The notes under the pieces: generated by a model | Database searches by the model: none | The model's input: the letters and a program-made list of their open reading frames with translations, nothing else | What the model was told of the DNA's origin: nothing | Origin: Ruminococcus sp. UBA3665 | GTDB taxonomy: Bacteria > Bacillota > Clostridia > Oscillospirales > Ruminococcaceae | Direction: 5' to 3' | Assembly: GCA_002373165.1 (NCBI GenBank) | Contig: DFJS01000065.1 | Coordinates: forward strand, 1-18,015 | Length of the DNA: 18,015 bases | Shown here: in pieces, positions 7,712 through 15,119 of the stretch | Position numbering within the stretch: position 1 is the first letter of the stretch | Layout: each line of letters opens with the position of its first letter | Program-made: the position numbers and the translations under genes

Positions 7712-8161
7712 ATGAATCTTTTTTCAAATTTCATCATACTGCTTGGTGTTCTGATCTGGGTAGGACTGGGATGCAATTTAGCAGATATGATATTTTCTCT
7801 GCCGTTTCTGATAACGGGAATTCTTTCCGGCATTCTGACAGAGGCATTGGCTCCTGATATCATGCCATATGTTAAAATCAGAAAGACTTTCTTTATTTTA
7901 TTGCAGATTTTCTTTACAGTTCCTGTACTTCTCTTTTTATGTTTCGGAATAATCGGCATTTTGTCAAAACTGGATGGTTTTTTATTCTGTATTTATACGA
8001 ATGCTCCGTTTGTTCTGTTTATACTGGAAAGCATCTGTCTGTTAAAAGCAAGACTGTGGAAAAAGCCGAAAGAATTAATTTTGATTCTGATTTCTGACCC
8101 ATGTCTTGCGGCATTGGCGGCTGTAGTCATCGTGACAGTGATTGCCTCCAGCCGTATCTAA
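7712..8161 (+). CDS. Small four-helix membrane protein, function unknown
   Basis: I do not recognise this 149-residue protein. It has four or five hydrophobic stretches (about residues 5-22, 27-45, 60-85, 92-110 and 125-145) joined by short loops, with a positively charged loop (ARLWKKPKE) before the last. No motif or signal peptidase site is visible. It starts 15 bp after the CPBP stop codon; the ribosome binding site is poor (GGTGA about 8 nt upstream). Its stop codon overlaps the Shine-Dalgarno of the next gene, so it is part of the same transcript. Coding is supported by the tight spacing, the codon pattern and the absence of a competing frame. Confidence 0.75.
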   Translation: MNLFSNFIILLGVLIWVGLGCNLADMIFSLPFLITGILSGILTEALAPDIMPYVKIRKTFFILLQIFFTVPVLLFLCFGIIGILSKLDGFLFCIYTNAPFVLFILESICLLKARLWKKPKELILILISDPCLAALAAVVIVTVIASSRI

Positions 8162-8173
8162 AAGGAGAATTCT

Positions 8174-9289
8174 ATGAAAAAAGTATTGATTATCATCGGA
8201 AAAATTTTGGCATTGCTGGGCGTGTTTGCGCTTGGCTGTGCCGGAATTCTGATTTTATACTTTTCGCTCGGAAAAGGTGGATTGTTTGATTTTTCCATCA
8301 GTCGGGCGGCAGAAATTTTTGTATTGATTACGACAATTGCTTTTCTGATTGGATATTTTATTTTTGCGGTCTGGCTGTGCAATCTCGGAACGGTGCCGAA
8401 AGAGCAGAAAAAGTCTGTCGGAAAGAAAATTCTGCACATGCTGAAATATATCGTTCCGTGTGTGCTGGCAATTACACTGCTCTGCGCGAAAAATTCCATC
8501 GAATCAGAAATAAAATGTGCCAAAGCAAGAAGATATTATCAGCAGGCCGATGAGATTATTACTTATCAGAACAATCATGATATTTCAGTCGATATTCTGA
8601 CAACGCCCCTGAACAAAAGCTCTGTTCTGATTGATTATGATCATAAAAAACTCACATTTATTTATTATTTCAGCTATGGCAAATGCAGCAGATATTCCCT
8701 GAAAAAAACGGAAAGCAAGCCTTTTGAAAATCTGGAAATACAGTTTCAGACTCCGCTTTCCGAACCCGGAAAAACTCTGACGACTTATTATAAAAAATCC
8801 GATTCCACGCCGACTTCTGATTATCGCTATACAGCAGGCGCAGTTCTGGAAATGCAGGACGGTGCTGTCTATTATACAGAAATTCCGGATGAATTTCTTG
8901 ATTTTGATTCCATGGGCTATCTGTACCGCATGATGCAGGAAGCTCTTGCCTGTACGGATGAAAAAATAGTTTACGGACATAATCAATTTCCGGATTTCGT
9001 ACCCGATGCCGAAAGCAATACGATCTATCTGGATTATGATACTAATACACTCTATATTCTTTACGGAGACAGTCAGACGGCATTCTGCACGAAAGCACAG
9101 CTGGAACCTGTAGAAAATTTTCCGGAAGAATTTTATATCCAGAAAAAATTAGAACTTCAAAACGGGATATTATATCTTTATCGTACTGCGGAAACTACAA
9201 ATAAATATGACAAGCGGATTCATGGTCTGATTCTGAAAACACGGGACGGATTATTCCAGGTTGAACAGGTAATGGATATTAATTTATAA
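8174..9289 (+). CDS. Membrane-anchored protein with duplicated outer domain, function unknown
   Basis: I do not recognise a named family in this 371-residue protein. Three hydrophobic helices (about 5-31, 47-69 and 88-105) with a Lys-rich loop at 75-86 predict that the C-terminal 265 residues lie outside the cell. That outer part seems to hold two copies of one unit. Residues about 149-244 begin S-S-V-L-I-D-Y-D, contain 'PFENLEIQ' and end with L-E-M-Q-D-G-A-V-Y. Residues about 281-355 begin S-N-T-I-Y-L-D-Y-D, contain 'VENFPEEFYIQ' and end with L-E-L-Q-N-G-I-L-Y. AAAGGAG, which overlaps the previous stop codon, gives a 6-nt spacing to the ATG. It is the last gene before a strong terminator. 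Confidence 0.8.
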   Translation: MKKVLIIIGKILALLGVFALGCAGILILYFSLGKGGLFDFSISRAAEIFVLITTIAFLIGYFIFAVWLCNLGTVPKEQKKSVGKKILHMLKYIVPCVLAITLLCAKNSIESEIKCAKARRYYQQADEIITYQNNHDISVDILTTPLNKSSVLIDYDHKKLTFIYYFSYGKCSRYSLKKTESKPFENLEIQFQTPLSEPGKTLTTYYKKSDSTPTSDYRYTAGAVLEMQDGAVYYTEIPDEFLDFDSMGYLYRMMQEALACTDEKIVYGHNQFPDFVPDAESNTIYLDYDTNTLYILYGDSQTAFCTKAQLEPVENFPEEFYIQKKLELQNGILYLYRTAETTNKYDKRIHGLILKTRDGLFQVEQVMDINL

Positions 9290-9293
9290 AAAA

Positions 9294-9328
9294 CTTCTGC
9301 ATCTTTTCAGGATGCAGAAGCTTTTTTT
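9294..9328. terminator. Bidirectional intrinsic terminator between convergent genes
   Basis: CTTCTGCATC (9294-9303) pairs with GATGCAGAAG (9311-9320) around a 7-nt loop. A run of seven T follows on the plus strand and a run of six on the minus strand, so it can end both the membrane-protein cluster and the GH5 gene. Confidence 0.9.
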
Positions 9329-9351
9329 ATAAAATGGAGGTATTAAAATTT

Positions 9352-11214
9352 TCAGTTTTTGGAATTGAGTACCTGTCTCTTAAGCAGAACCAGATCATAG
9401 ACATTGACAATGCCGTCATCATTCATATCTGCATTATGATATGTCAGTTCATCAAACTGATAAGAACCGTGCAGATACTGATGAAGTGCAATAATATCCA
9501 GCACTGTTACCTGACCGTCAATTTTCAGATCACCCTTTTCAGGAACAGGCACACCCGGTTCAGTAGGCTGTTCCGCACCTGTTTTCGGAACGGCAAAAAT
9601 ACCGTAAACTGTCAGCGGTTCGGCAGTTGCACTCATATAGAGATTATCTTCTTCTTCGATAGAAACGCCGGCATCAGCGATAGCATTGACAGCATCTTCA
9701 TAAGTAAAGACAGCTACAAAAGGCGTATCTGTATCAGAAGCATAAATATAATTCCAGGTTGCATTGGCATCATTCTGGAGCACGAGAGCAGGTTCTCCGG
9801 CCGTTTCATAGACCATAACAAAATCATAATCCGGATTCATGTACTGTTTCCACTGTTCCAGCATGGCAGGCTTCCAGGCTTCGAGTTCAAAGCCCTGTTC
9901 AGTTTTATAAAGTTCCTTCCAGTTATCGCCGATGTTAATATTATCCCATGAGAATTCCGGAGCAACATATTCTTCATAAGCCGGAAGCGTAGGTGTAATG
10001 CCGTAAACACTCATCATAGCTTCAATGACAGGAGCGGACTGCGGATACCAGGTATTTGTCAGGCGATATACATAGCCGTGTGACTCGCCGTCATTTTTGG
10101 AAACAACATTGTTATCCCACAGAACGCAGGGAATACCGGCATCTTTTGCCTTGGAAAGATATGATTTTGCCCAGTTGCATCTGGATTCTGTATTATCGAA
10201 ATCAGAAGCACTGAATTCGCCGATGATGACAGGCGTATTTTTTTCGGCAGAAATCTGTTTCAGAGTATTGAAAAACGTTGTGAGAGAATATTCATAATCC
10301 TCACCCCAGCCGCTTTTTCCGGGGAATTCGTGACTTGCCTTTTCATCATTTGCCATAGTGAAATAATACGGCAGATAGGCATGAACAGAGAGTGCAACAT
10401 TTCCGGCATTCTCCGGAATTGCGATATTTCTGATAGCCGTAGCATCAGAAGAAGCACAGTAACCCGGAAGCATCAGGAGTCTTTCCTGATTTTCTGCCGA
10501 ACCCTGATTTCTGACTGTTTTCACGAAAACGCCGTTCAGATTATTGATATACTGTGTTGTATAGCCGCCGTCCTGCGTACCGTTGCCCCATTCGGGAACA
10601 CTGGAATTTCCGGTCTGACGGGGTTCGTTCATACCCTCGAAAATCAGATGCTGATCGTAATCGGCAAAAGTTTCAGCAACCTGTGTCCAGATATCGCCCA
10701 GCTTTTTGGCGGCAACAGCATAAGTTTCATCTGTAAAGATTTTTTCGTTGATAAAATCTTCATGATGCACGTTCAGGATGACGAACATATCCTGCTGATA
10801 AGCAAAATCGACAGTCTGCTTGACATAGTCCATCCAGGCATCATTGACGACATACATCTGGCTGGCTTCGTCATATTCCAGATGTTCATACCAGGTAGTC
10901 GGAATTCTGACAGTATTGAATCCGGCATTCTTGACAGTATCGAACAGTTCCTGAGTAGGTTCGGGATTGCCCCATTTGGTAACGAACTTACCGGGAGCAG
11001 TTGTGCTTTTCATTCCTGTTGTAGCAACATCGAGTGTATTGCCGAGGTTCCAGCCGATTGTCATCTGAGAAGTGATATCCTGTGCACTCAGGCCTGTCAG
11101 AGAAGCGGCTTTTGTCTGGATTGCGTTTTCGGGCAGAATGCCGAAGCCGGAAGCCGTCAGTGCAGCAACAGCAGCGACAGCAGCAAATCTGCTGAATTTT
11201 TTTTGATTCTTCAT
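9352..11214 (-). CDS. Secreted GH5 endoglucanase with C-terminal dockerin (cellulosomal)
   Basis: A 620-residue extracellular enzyme that should hydrolyse beta-1,4-glucans within a cellulosome. Residues 1-36 are a signal peptide (basic start, Ala-rich core, cleavage near TKA-A). Residues about 45-405 are a GH5 barrel, probably subfamily 4: 'GWNLGNTLD', 'TVRIPTTW', NVHHE (His150-His151), MNEPR with acid/base Glu197, SVHAY (His278, Tyr280), IGEFSA with nucleophile Glu333, and Trp366. Residues about 415-545 form an unassigned beta-rich module, perhaps carbohydrate-binding. A Pro/Thr linker leads to the dockerin (561-620). Its second calcium loop (596-607) is canonical D-x-N-x-D-G; the first (562-573) has Lys564 at the usual Asn/Asp position. 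A G-rich ribosome binding site (GGGGG) is 8 nt upstream. It has its own promoter and operator and ends at the shared terminator. Confidence 0.95.
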   Translation of the reverse strand: MKNQKKFSRFAAVAAVAALTASGFGILPENAIQTKAASLTGLSAQDITSQMTIGWNLGNTLDVATTGMKSTTAPGKFVTKWGNPEPTQELFDTVKNAGFNTVRIPTTWYEHLEYDEASQMYVVNDAWMDYVKQTVDFAYQQDMFVILNVHHEDFINEKIFTDETYAVAAKKLGDIWTQVAETFADYDQHLIFEGMNEPRQTGNSSVPEWGNGTQDGGYTTQYINNLNGVFVKTVRNQGSAENQERLLMLPGYCASSDATAIRNIAIPENAGNVALSVHAYLPYYFTMANDEKASHEFPGKSGWGEDYEYSLTTFFNTLKQISAEKNTPVIIGEFSASDFDNTESRCNWAKSYLSKAKDAGIPCVLWDNNVVSKNDGESHGYVYRLTNTWYPQSAPVIEAMMSVYGITPTLPAYEEYVAPEFSWDNINIGDNWKELYKTEQGFELEAWKPAMLEQWKQYMNPDYDFVMVYETAGEPALVLQNDANATWNYIYASDTDTPFVAVFTYEDAVNAIADAGVSIEEEDNLYMSATAEPLTVYGIFAVPKTGAEQPTEPGVPVPEKGDLKIDGQVTVLDIIALHQYLHGSYQFDELTYHNADMNDDGIVNVYDLVLLKRQVLNSKN

Positions 11215-11252
11215 AATAAATTCCCCCAGAATTTAATTTGATTACCTCTTTA

Positions 11253-11266
11253 TGAAAACGTTTTGT
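11253..11266. promoter_or_regulatory. LacI/CcpA-type operator palindrome in the GH5 leader
   Basis: TGAAAACGTTTTGT contains a perfect 10-bp palindrome AAAACGTTTT (11255-11264) centred on CG, as in LacI-family and cre sites. Read on the minus strand it matches the right half of the cre pattern (CGNTNNCA) but not the leading TG. It is centred about 18 nt downstream of the predicted start of transcription, where bound protein would block elongation or initiation. Confidence 0.5.
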
Positions 11267-11283
11267 TTTCTGTATGTGATTTT

Positions 11284-11312
11284 ATTATATAATTAAAATG
11301 CCGGAATGTCAA
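11284..11312 (-). promoter_or_regulatory. Perfect consensus promoter for the GH5 gene
   Basis: On the minus strand TTGACA (11312-11307), exactly 17 bp, and TATAAT (11289-11284) match the sigma-A consensus at all twelve positions. The predicted leader is about 63 nt. The AT-rich stretch at 11320-11395 upstream has A/T tracts that may act as an UP element; nothing else is seen in it. Confidence 0.88.
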
Positions 11313-11394
11313 GAGATTTTATCTATTTTTTATTGAAAAATTGTGTAAATTTTTTATAAACAAAGCTTTTAAAAAACAAATTCATAATTTATAC

Positions 11395-11424
11395 AAAAAG
11401 CCCCGGCAGAATGCCGGGGTTTTT
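11395..11424 (-). terminator. Intrinsic terminator after the Nudix-HAD gene
   Basis: CCCCGGCA (11401-11408) and TGCCGGGG (11412-11419) form a GC-rich 8-bp stem with a 3-nt loop. On the minus strand it is followed by CTTTTTG, and it starts only a few bases after the stop codon at 11428. T residues on both sides would allow action in either direction. Confidence 0.88.
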
Positions 11425-11427
11425 ATA

Positions 11428-12609
11428 TTATAAATTTTCAAGAAATTTTTTGGCTTCTGTCAGTGAAGAAAATTTTTTCCAGCTCAGTGCAATCGTTTCC
11501 TGATTTTCCGGCTGAATATCCGGAATATGAATCGGATATGTCTTTGCTCTGTAGGCACTGCGGATGCCGTTGACAGAATCTTCAAACGTAATGCAGGATT
11601 CCGGCGGCAGTGCAAGAGCCTCGCAGGCTTTGGAGAAAATTTCAGGATCGGGCTTGCCGTTCTGAACCATATCCCCGGCGATAATCTGGTCAAAATACTG
11701 GAGCAGTCCGGCTTTTTCCAGTTGTTTGCGAACTGTCTCCTCTCTGGTAGAGCTTGCCACTGCCAGGCGGATTTGTCTGGATTTTAAATATTCCAGAATT
11801 TCCTTCGCGCCTTCTTTGACCGGAACATGCACGGCAAGAGCCTGTTTGGTAAATTCTCTTGCTGTAGATAAAAAATTCTGATAATCAAAATCCGGATAAT
11901 TTTTTTCAAAAAATTCGAGTGTTCCGGCACGGTTCAGGCCGATGCAGGCCATTTTTGCTTTCTGGATATCCGCAAAGCCGAACTGTTCGGCAGTTTTGTC
12001 CCATGCTTCCGAGCATACGCGTTCTGTATCGAGCAGAAGTCCGTCCATATCGAACACGGCACCGCGGATTTGTTCCGGATAGCCGAACGGGAAAATTCTG
12101 GTACCGGGAAAGTGTTTTTCATATAATTCAAACAAAGTCCACTGAAATATATAAGGAATTACCTGATGTGTATGCAGAAGTTCCTCCCATTCTGGTTTTG
12201 TGACCCATTTTGCCTCGGCGACTTCTTCAGGCTGAAGCTTCAGCTCCAGATGTTCAGAATCGATCTGAGCAATCCAGTAATCGTCCCAGATATTATAATT
12301 CCGGAAAGAAAAAATAGGTTCCGTGTCGGTAAAATCCAGATGAAGCCCCAGTTCTTCCTCAGCCTCTCTGGTGACAGCAGAGCGGCTGTCATCGCCCGAC
12401 TGTGCAATACCGCCGAGAGAAATATCCCACATATCGGGCCAGCTTGCCTTATGTTTCACGCGTTTCTGAACAAGAAAACGCCCCTGCTGATCGAACAGCA
12501 GCAAATGAATGACTAAAATAAATTCGTCTGCTTTTCTGGGTTTTCCTCTCTGCACAGTACGACCTGTCAGATTTCTGTGAATGTCATAGATATCCTGAAA
12601 TTCCGGCAT
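11428..12609 (-). CDS. Nudix hydrolase-HAD phosphatase fusion
   Basis: A 393-residue soluble two-domain enzyme. Residues 1-170 are a Nudix hydrolase of the isopentenyl-diphosphate isomerase/YfcD-like type; the Nudix box runs from Gly67 to Leu89 and ends REAEEELGL. The first Glu of the box is Asp73, while the metal-binding Glu82, Glu85 and Glu86 are kept. Residues about 181-393 are a HAD subfamily IA phosphatase resembling beta-phosphoglucomutase: motif I DMDG with Asp187 and Asp189, motif II SST at 286-288, motif III Lys319 in GKPDPE, motif IV Glu343-Asp344. All HAD catalytic residues are present, so both halves should be active. The substrate is unknown; the pairing suggests a nucleotide or sugar diphosphate clipped to a monophosphate and then dephosphorylated. 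AAGGAG lies 8 nt before the ATG. Confidence 0.92.
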   Translation of the reverse strand: MPEFQDIYDIHRNLTGRTVQRGKPRKADEFILVIHLLLFDQQGRFLVQKRVKHKASWPDMWDISLGGIAQSGDDSRSAVTREAEEELGLHLDFTDTEPIFSFRNYNIWDDYWIAQIDSEHLELKLQPEEVAEAKWVTKPEWEELLHTHQVIPYIFQWTLFELYEKHFPGTRIFPFGYPEQIRGAVFDMDGLLLDTERVCSEAWDKTAEQFGFADIQKAKMACIGLNRAGTLEFFEKNYPDFDYQNFLSTAREFTKQALAVHVPVKEGAKEILEYLKSRQIRLAVASSTREETVRKQLEKAGLLQYFDQIIAGDMVQNGKPDPEIFSKACEALALPPESCITFEDSVNGIRSAYRAKTYPIHIPDIQPENQETIALSWKKFSSLTEAKKFLENL

Positions 12610-12637
12610 AGCAAAAACTCCTTTTTAATTTTTAATT

Positions 12638-12666
12638 ATTATAAAGCTTTTTGGCAGAAAAGTCAA
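12638..12666 (-). promoter_or_regulatory. Promoter for the Nudix-HAD gene
   Basis: On the minus strand TTGACT (12666-12661), 17 bp, and TATAAT (12643-12638) give an almost perfect sigma-A promoter, with a leader of about 20 nt to the start codon at 12609. Confidence 0.82.
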
Positions 12667-12716
12667 GCACTGGGAGAAAAAATATAAAAAATTCATATTT
12701 TTTTCAAAAAAAGATG

Positions 12717-12744
12717 TTGATTTCTGTACAGATCATGTTATAAT
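12717..12744 (+). promoter_or_regulatory. Promoter for the VWA-domain gene
   Basis: TTGATT (12717-12722), a 16-bp spacer and TATAAT (12739-12744) with an upstream TGT extended element. It is divergent from the Nudix-HAD promoter, the two -35 boxes being about 50 bp apart. Confidence 0.78.
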
Positions 12745-12781
12745 TAAAATTAATATTTTACCAAAAAGGGAGGCGGTTTTC

Positions 12782-13426
12782 ATGGCCGAAAATAATATTA
12801 TAGAACTGGTATTTATTCTTGACCGCAGCGGTTCAATGAGCGGGCTGGAAAAAGATACAATCGGCGGATTCAACGGCATGATCGAAAAACAGAAAAAAGA
12901 AGAGGGCAAAGCTTTTGTCACAACTATTTTATTTGATGACAAAATCGAAACACTGCACGACCGTCTGGATCTGCAAAAAATTGAACCGCTGACAGATAAG
13001 GATTATTATGTCCGCGGCTCTACTGCCCTGCTGGATGCCGTCGGCACATCGATCAATCATATCAGTCAGATTCATAAATATGCCCGTCCGGAGGATGTGC
13101 CGGCGCATACCATGTTTCTTATCACAACAGACGGCATGGAAAACGCAAGCCGGGAATTTAATTATAAAAAAATCAAATCTATGATTGAAGAAAAGAAAGA
13201 GCTTGGATGGGAATTTATCTTTATCGGCGCGAATATCGATGCCGTCACAACGGGCGCAAAGCTTGGCATTTCGGCAGACCGTTCTGTCGATTATCTGGCC
13301 GATAAAGCAGGCACGAGTGTCCTGTTCCATGCGATGTCGGAATCTGTCTCGGAAATGCGCAGCGGAAAGAAGCTTTCCAACATGTGGCGCAAATCGATTG
13401 ACGAAGACAAGAAAAAACGCGGTTAA
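12782..13426 (+). CDS. Cytoplasmic von Willebrand factor A-domain protein
   Basis: The 214-residue protein is a single VWA domain, a Rossmann-like fold that binds a divalent metal and a protein ligand. The metal site (MIDAS) is complete: D-x-S-x-S as Asp14, Ser16 and Ser18 after a hydrophobic strand, Thr81 in RGSTALLDA, and Asp117 in ITTDGMEN. No signal peptide or membrane helix is visible, and the C terminus is basic (DEDKKKRG). Bacterial cytoplasmic VWA proteins often act with MoxR-type ATPases or in tellurite-resistance-like clusters, but no such partner is next to it here, so the role is unknown. GGGAGG lies 8 nt before the ATG. The gene stands alone between its promoter and a hairpin. 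Confidence 0.88.
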   Translation: MAENNIIELVFILDRSGSMSGLEKDTIGGFNGMIEKQKKEEGKAFVTTILFDDKIETLHDRLDLQKIEPLTDKDYYVRGSTALLDAVGTSINHISQIHKYARPEDVPAHTMFLITTDGMENASREFNYKKIKSMIEEKKELGWEFIFIGANIDAVTTGAKLGISADRSVDYLADKAGTSVLFHAMSESVSEMRSGKKLSNMWRKSIDEDKKKRG

Positions 13427-13432
13427 TTATCT

Positions 13433-13455
13433 GACCCCTGTGCGGAACAGGGGTC
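13433..13455. terminator. Hairpin between convergent VWA and cls genes
   Basis: GACCCCTGT (13433-13441) pairs with ACAGGGGTC (13447-13455) around the loop GCGGA, in the 35-bp gap between the two convergent stop codons. Neither side has a real T tract (TTGCTG on plus, AGATAA on minus), so it may terminate weakly or protect the 3' ends. Confidence 0.55.
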
Positions 13456-13461
13456 TTGCTG

Positions 13462-15039
13462 TCACATCAGCGGCGCAACCAGTTTCATGATGCTTCCCAG
13501 AATTTTATAAAAAATTTTTTCATGCCTGATGCTTTCCGGAGAGACTTCCCGGCACTGTCTCAAAGTTTTCTGAAAATCTTCTTCTATCTGGAAAATGCAG
13601 GATGTTTTATACAGATAAGTAGCGCATTCAAAATGATGGTACAGACTCCGGTAATCCAGATTAATTGTTCCGACAACGGCTTTCTGGTCATCGCTGACGA
13701 ACACTTTGGCATGTACAAAGCCGGGCATATACTCATAGATTCTCACACCGGCGCGGACAAGCGCATCATAATGCGATTTGGCGAGGGCATAAGCGGCTTT
13801 TTTATCGGGAATTCCGGGCAGAATCAGCCGCACGTCAATGCCTCTTTGTGCGGCGAATTTCAAAGCCGATTCCAGTTCATTATCAAGAATTAAATAGGGT
13901 GTCATGATGTGTACATAATTTTTTGCCCGGCTGAGGATATCAATATAGACATTTTCGCCCACATGGTGCCCGTCAAGCGGACAGTCGCAGTAAGGCATGA
14001 CATAGCCGTCAGTTGCTTCGTGCGGCACATAAGACAGATAGGCATCCCACTGCACATTGGGTTCCAATAGATTCCACATCTGAAGGAACATCAGGGTAAA
14101 ACTCCGCACGGCTTCGCCTTTGAGCATCACGGCCGTATCTTTCCAGCGGCCGAAACGTTCAACATGATTGATATATTCATCAGCCAGATTCACGCCGCCG
14201 TTGAACGCTGTTTTCCCGTCAATCACCAGAATTTTTCTGTGATCCCGGTAATTATAATGCGTAGAAAGAAACGGCGCAATAGGAGAAAAAGGCTTGCATT
14301 GAATGCCCAGTTTTTTTAGTCTTTCAGGATAATCAGAGGTCAGAGTAGACATTTCGCACATACCGTCGTACATTACGCGCACTTCCACGCCCTGCCCGGC
14401 TTTTTCGGCGAGTATTTTCAGAATACTGCCCCACATAAGGCCTTCTTCGATAATAAAATATTCCATAAAGATAAATTTTTCAGCAGCCCGGAGTTCTTCC
14501 AGCATAACCGGGAACATGTTTTCTCCCATGGGGAAATAGGTTGTTTCTGTATGTTCAAAAAGCGGAAAACTGCCTGTTCTGTTGAGATAATAGCACAGGT
14601 CATCCGTTCCGGAATCTGCAATTTCCTGTTTCCGGATTGTTTCGGGGTTCTGGAGCAGTTTGCCCTTAGTATCTTCCACCAGTTCGGACATGCGTGCTTT
14701 GACGGCTCTGTGACCGATATCTTTTTCGGTAAACCACAGCAGAATCGATGCCGGAACCGGAAACATCATCATCAGAATCAGCCAGGTCAGTTTGGCCGTG
14801 GCATCCATATCGCTGCGGAACAGATAAAAAATCATCAGGATTGTAAAAACCCACTGTGCCCCAGCGAACCATGCAAAATACTGGATGAACCAGTGATAGG
14901 CCATCAGCAAAAGATAAATTTCCAGAACTAATAATACTGCCGCAATTCCCACGCGGCTGAACACAAGCCGCAGCAGGCCTTTTTTCTGTGCAGGAATCAG
15001 CCGCAGTGTTCCCTCGTCCTGTATTAATTTTTTCTTCAT
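13462..15039 (-). CDS. cls: Cardiolipin synthase, phospholipase D type
   Basis: The 525-residue membrane enzyme should join two phosphatidylglycerol molecules into cardiolipin and glycerol. Three N-terminal hydrophobic helices (about 29-50, 52-75 and 84-104) are followed by two phospholipase D domains, each with an HKD motif: His267-x-Lys269-x4-Asp274 and His443-x-Lys445-x4-Asp450. Length and order fit bacterial Cls of Firmicutes. The start at 15039 has AAGGGGA 11 nt upstream, a loose spacing. The gene begins just 20 bp past the terminator of the ribosomal operon, leaving no room for a separate promoter between them. It is therefore probably expressed by read-through, or from a promoter overlapping the terminator. 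Confidence 0.95.
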   Translation of the reverse strand: MKKKLIQDEGTLRLIPAQKKGLLRLVFSRVGIAAVLLVLEIYLLLMAYHWFIQYFAWFAGAQWVFTILMIFYLFRSDMDATAKLTWLILMMMFPVPASILLWFTEKDIGHRAVKARMSELVEDTKGKLLQNPETIRKQEIADSGTDDLCYYLNRTGSFPLFEHTETTYFPMGENMFPVMLEELRAAEKFIFMEYFIIEEGLMWGSILKILAEKAGQGVEVRVMYDGMCEMSTLTSDYPERLKKLGIQCKPFSPIAPFLSTHYNYRDHRKILVIDGKTAFNGGVNLADEYINHVERFGRWKDTAVMLKGEAVRSFTLMFLQMWNLLEPNVQWDAYLSYVPHEATDGYVMPYCDCPLDGHHVGENVYIDILSRAKNYVHIMTPYLILDNELESALKFAAQRGIDVRLILPGIPDKKAAYALAKSHYDALVRAGVRIYEYMPGFVHAKVFVSDDQKAVVGTINLDYRSLYHHFECATYLYKTSCIFQIEEDFQKTLRQCREVSPESIRHEKIFYKILGSIMKLVAPLM

Positions 15040-15059
15040 ACTCTCTCGATTCCCCTTTG

Positions 15060-15089
15060 CAAAAAACCGACATGCTTTGGCATGTCGGT
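15060..15089 (-). terminator. Terminator of the rpsM-rpoA-rplQ operon
   Basis: On the minus strand ACCGACATGC (15089-15080) pairs with GCATGTCGGT (15075-15066) around the loop CAAA, and a run of T (15066-15061) follows. It lies about 30 bp after the rplQ stop codon and only 20 bp before the cls start codon. Confidence 0.88.
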
Positions 15090-15119
15090 CTTCTTTCCTG
15101 ATAAATTTCAGAACATCAA

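Noticed and set aside
9334..9951. Plus-strand open frame of 205 codons opposite the GH5 gene, preceded by a GGAGG-like sequence.
   Set aside because: The opposite strand encodes clear dockerin, linker and module sequence there. The translated frame is rich in Ile, Phe and Arg with no recognisable motif.
10330..11241. Plus-strand open frame of 303 codons opposite the GH5 catalytic domain.
   Set aside because: It mirrors the codon pattern of the GH5 gene, which carries intact catalytic motifs. It has no promoter or ribosome binding site.
11320..11395. AT-rich stretch upstream of the GH5 promoter, examined as a replication origin, attachment site or repeat.
   Set aside because: No DnaA-box cluster, long repeat or integrase-type core was seen; it is ordinary AT-rich spacer.
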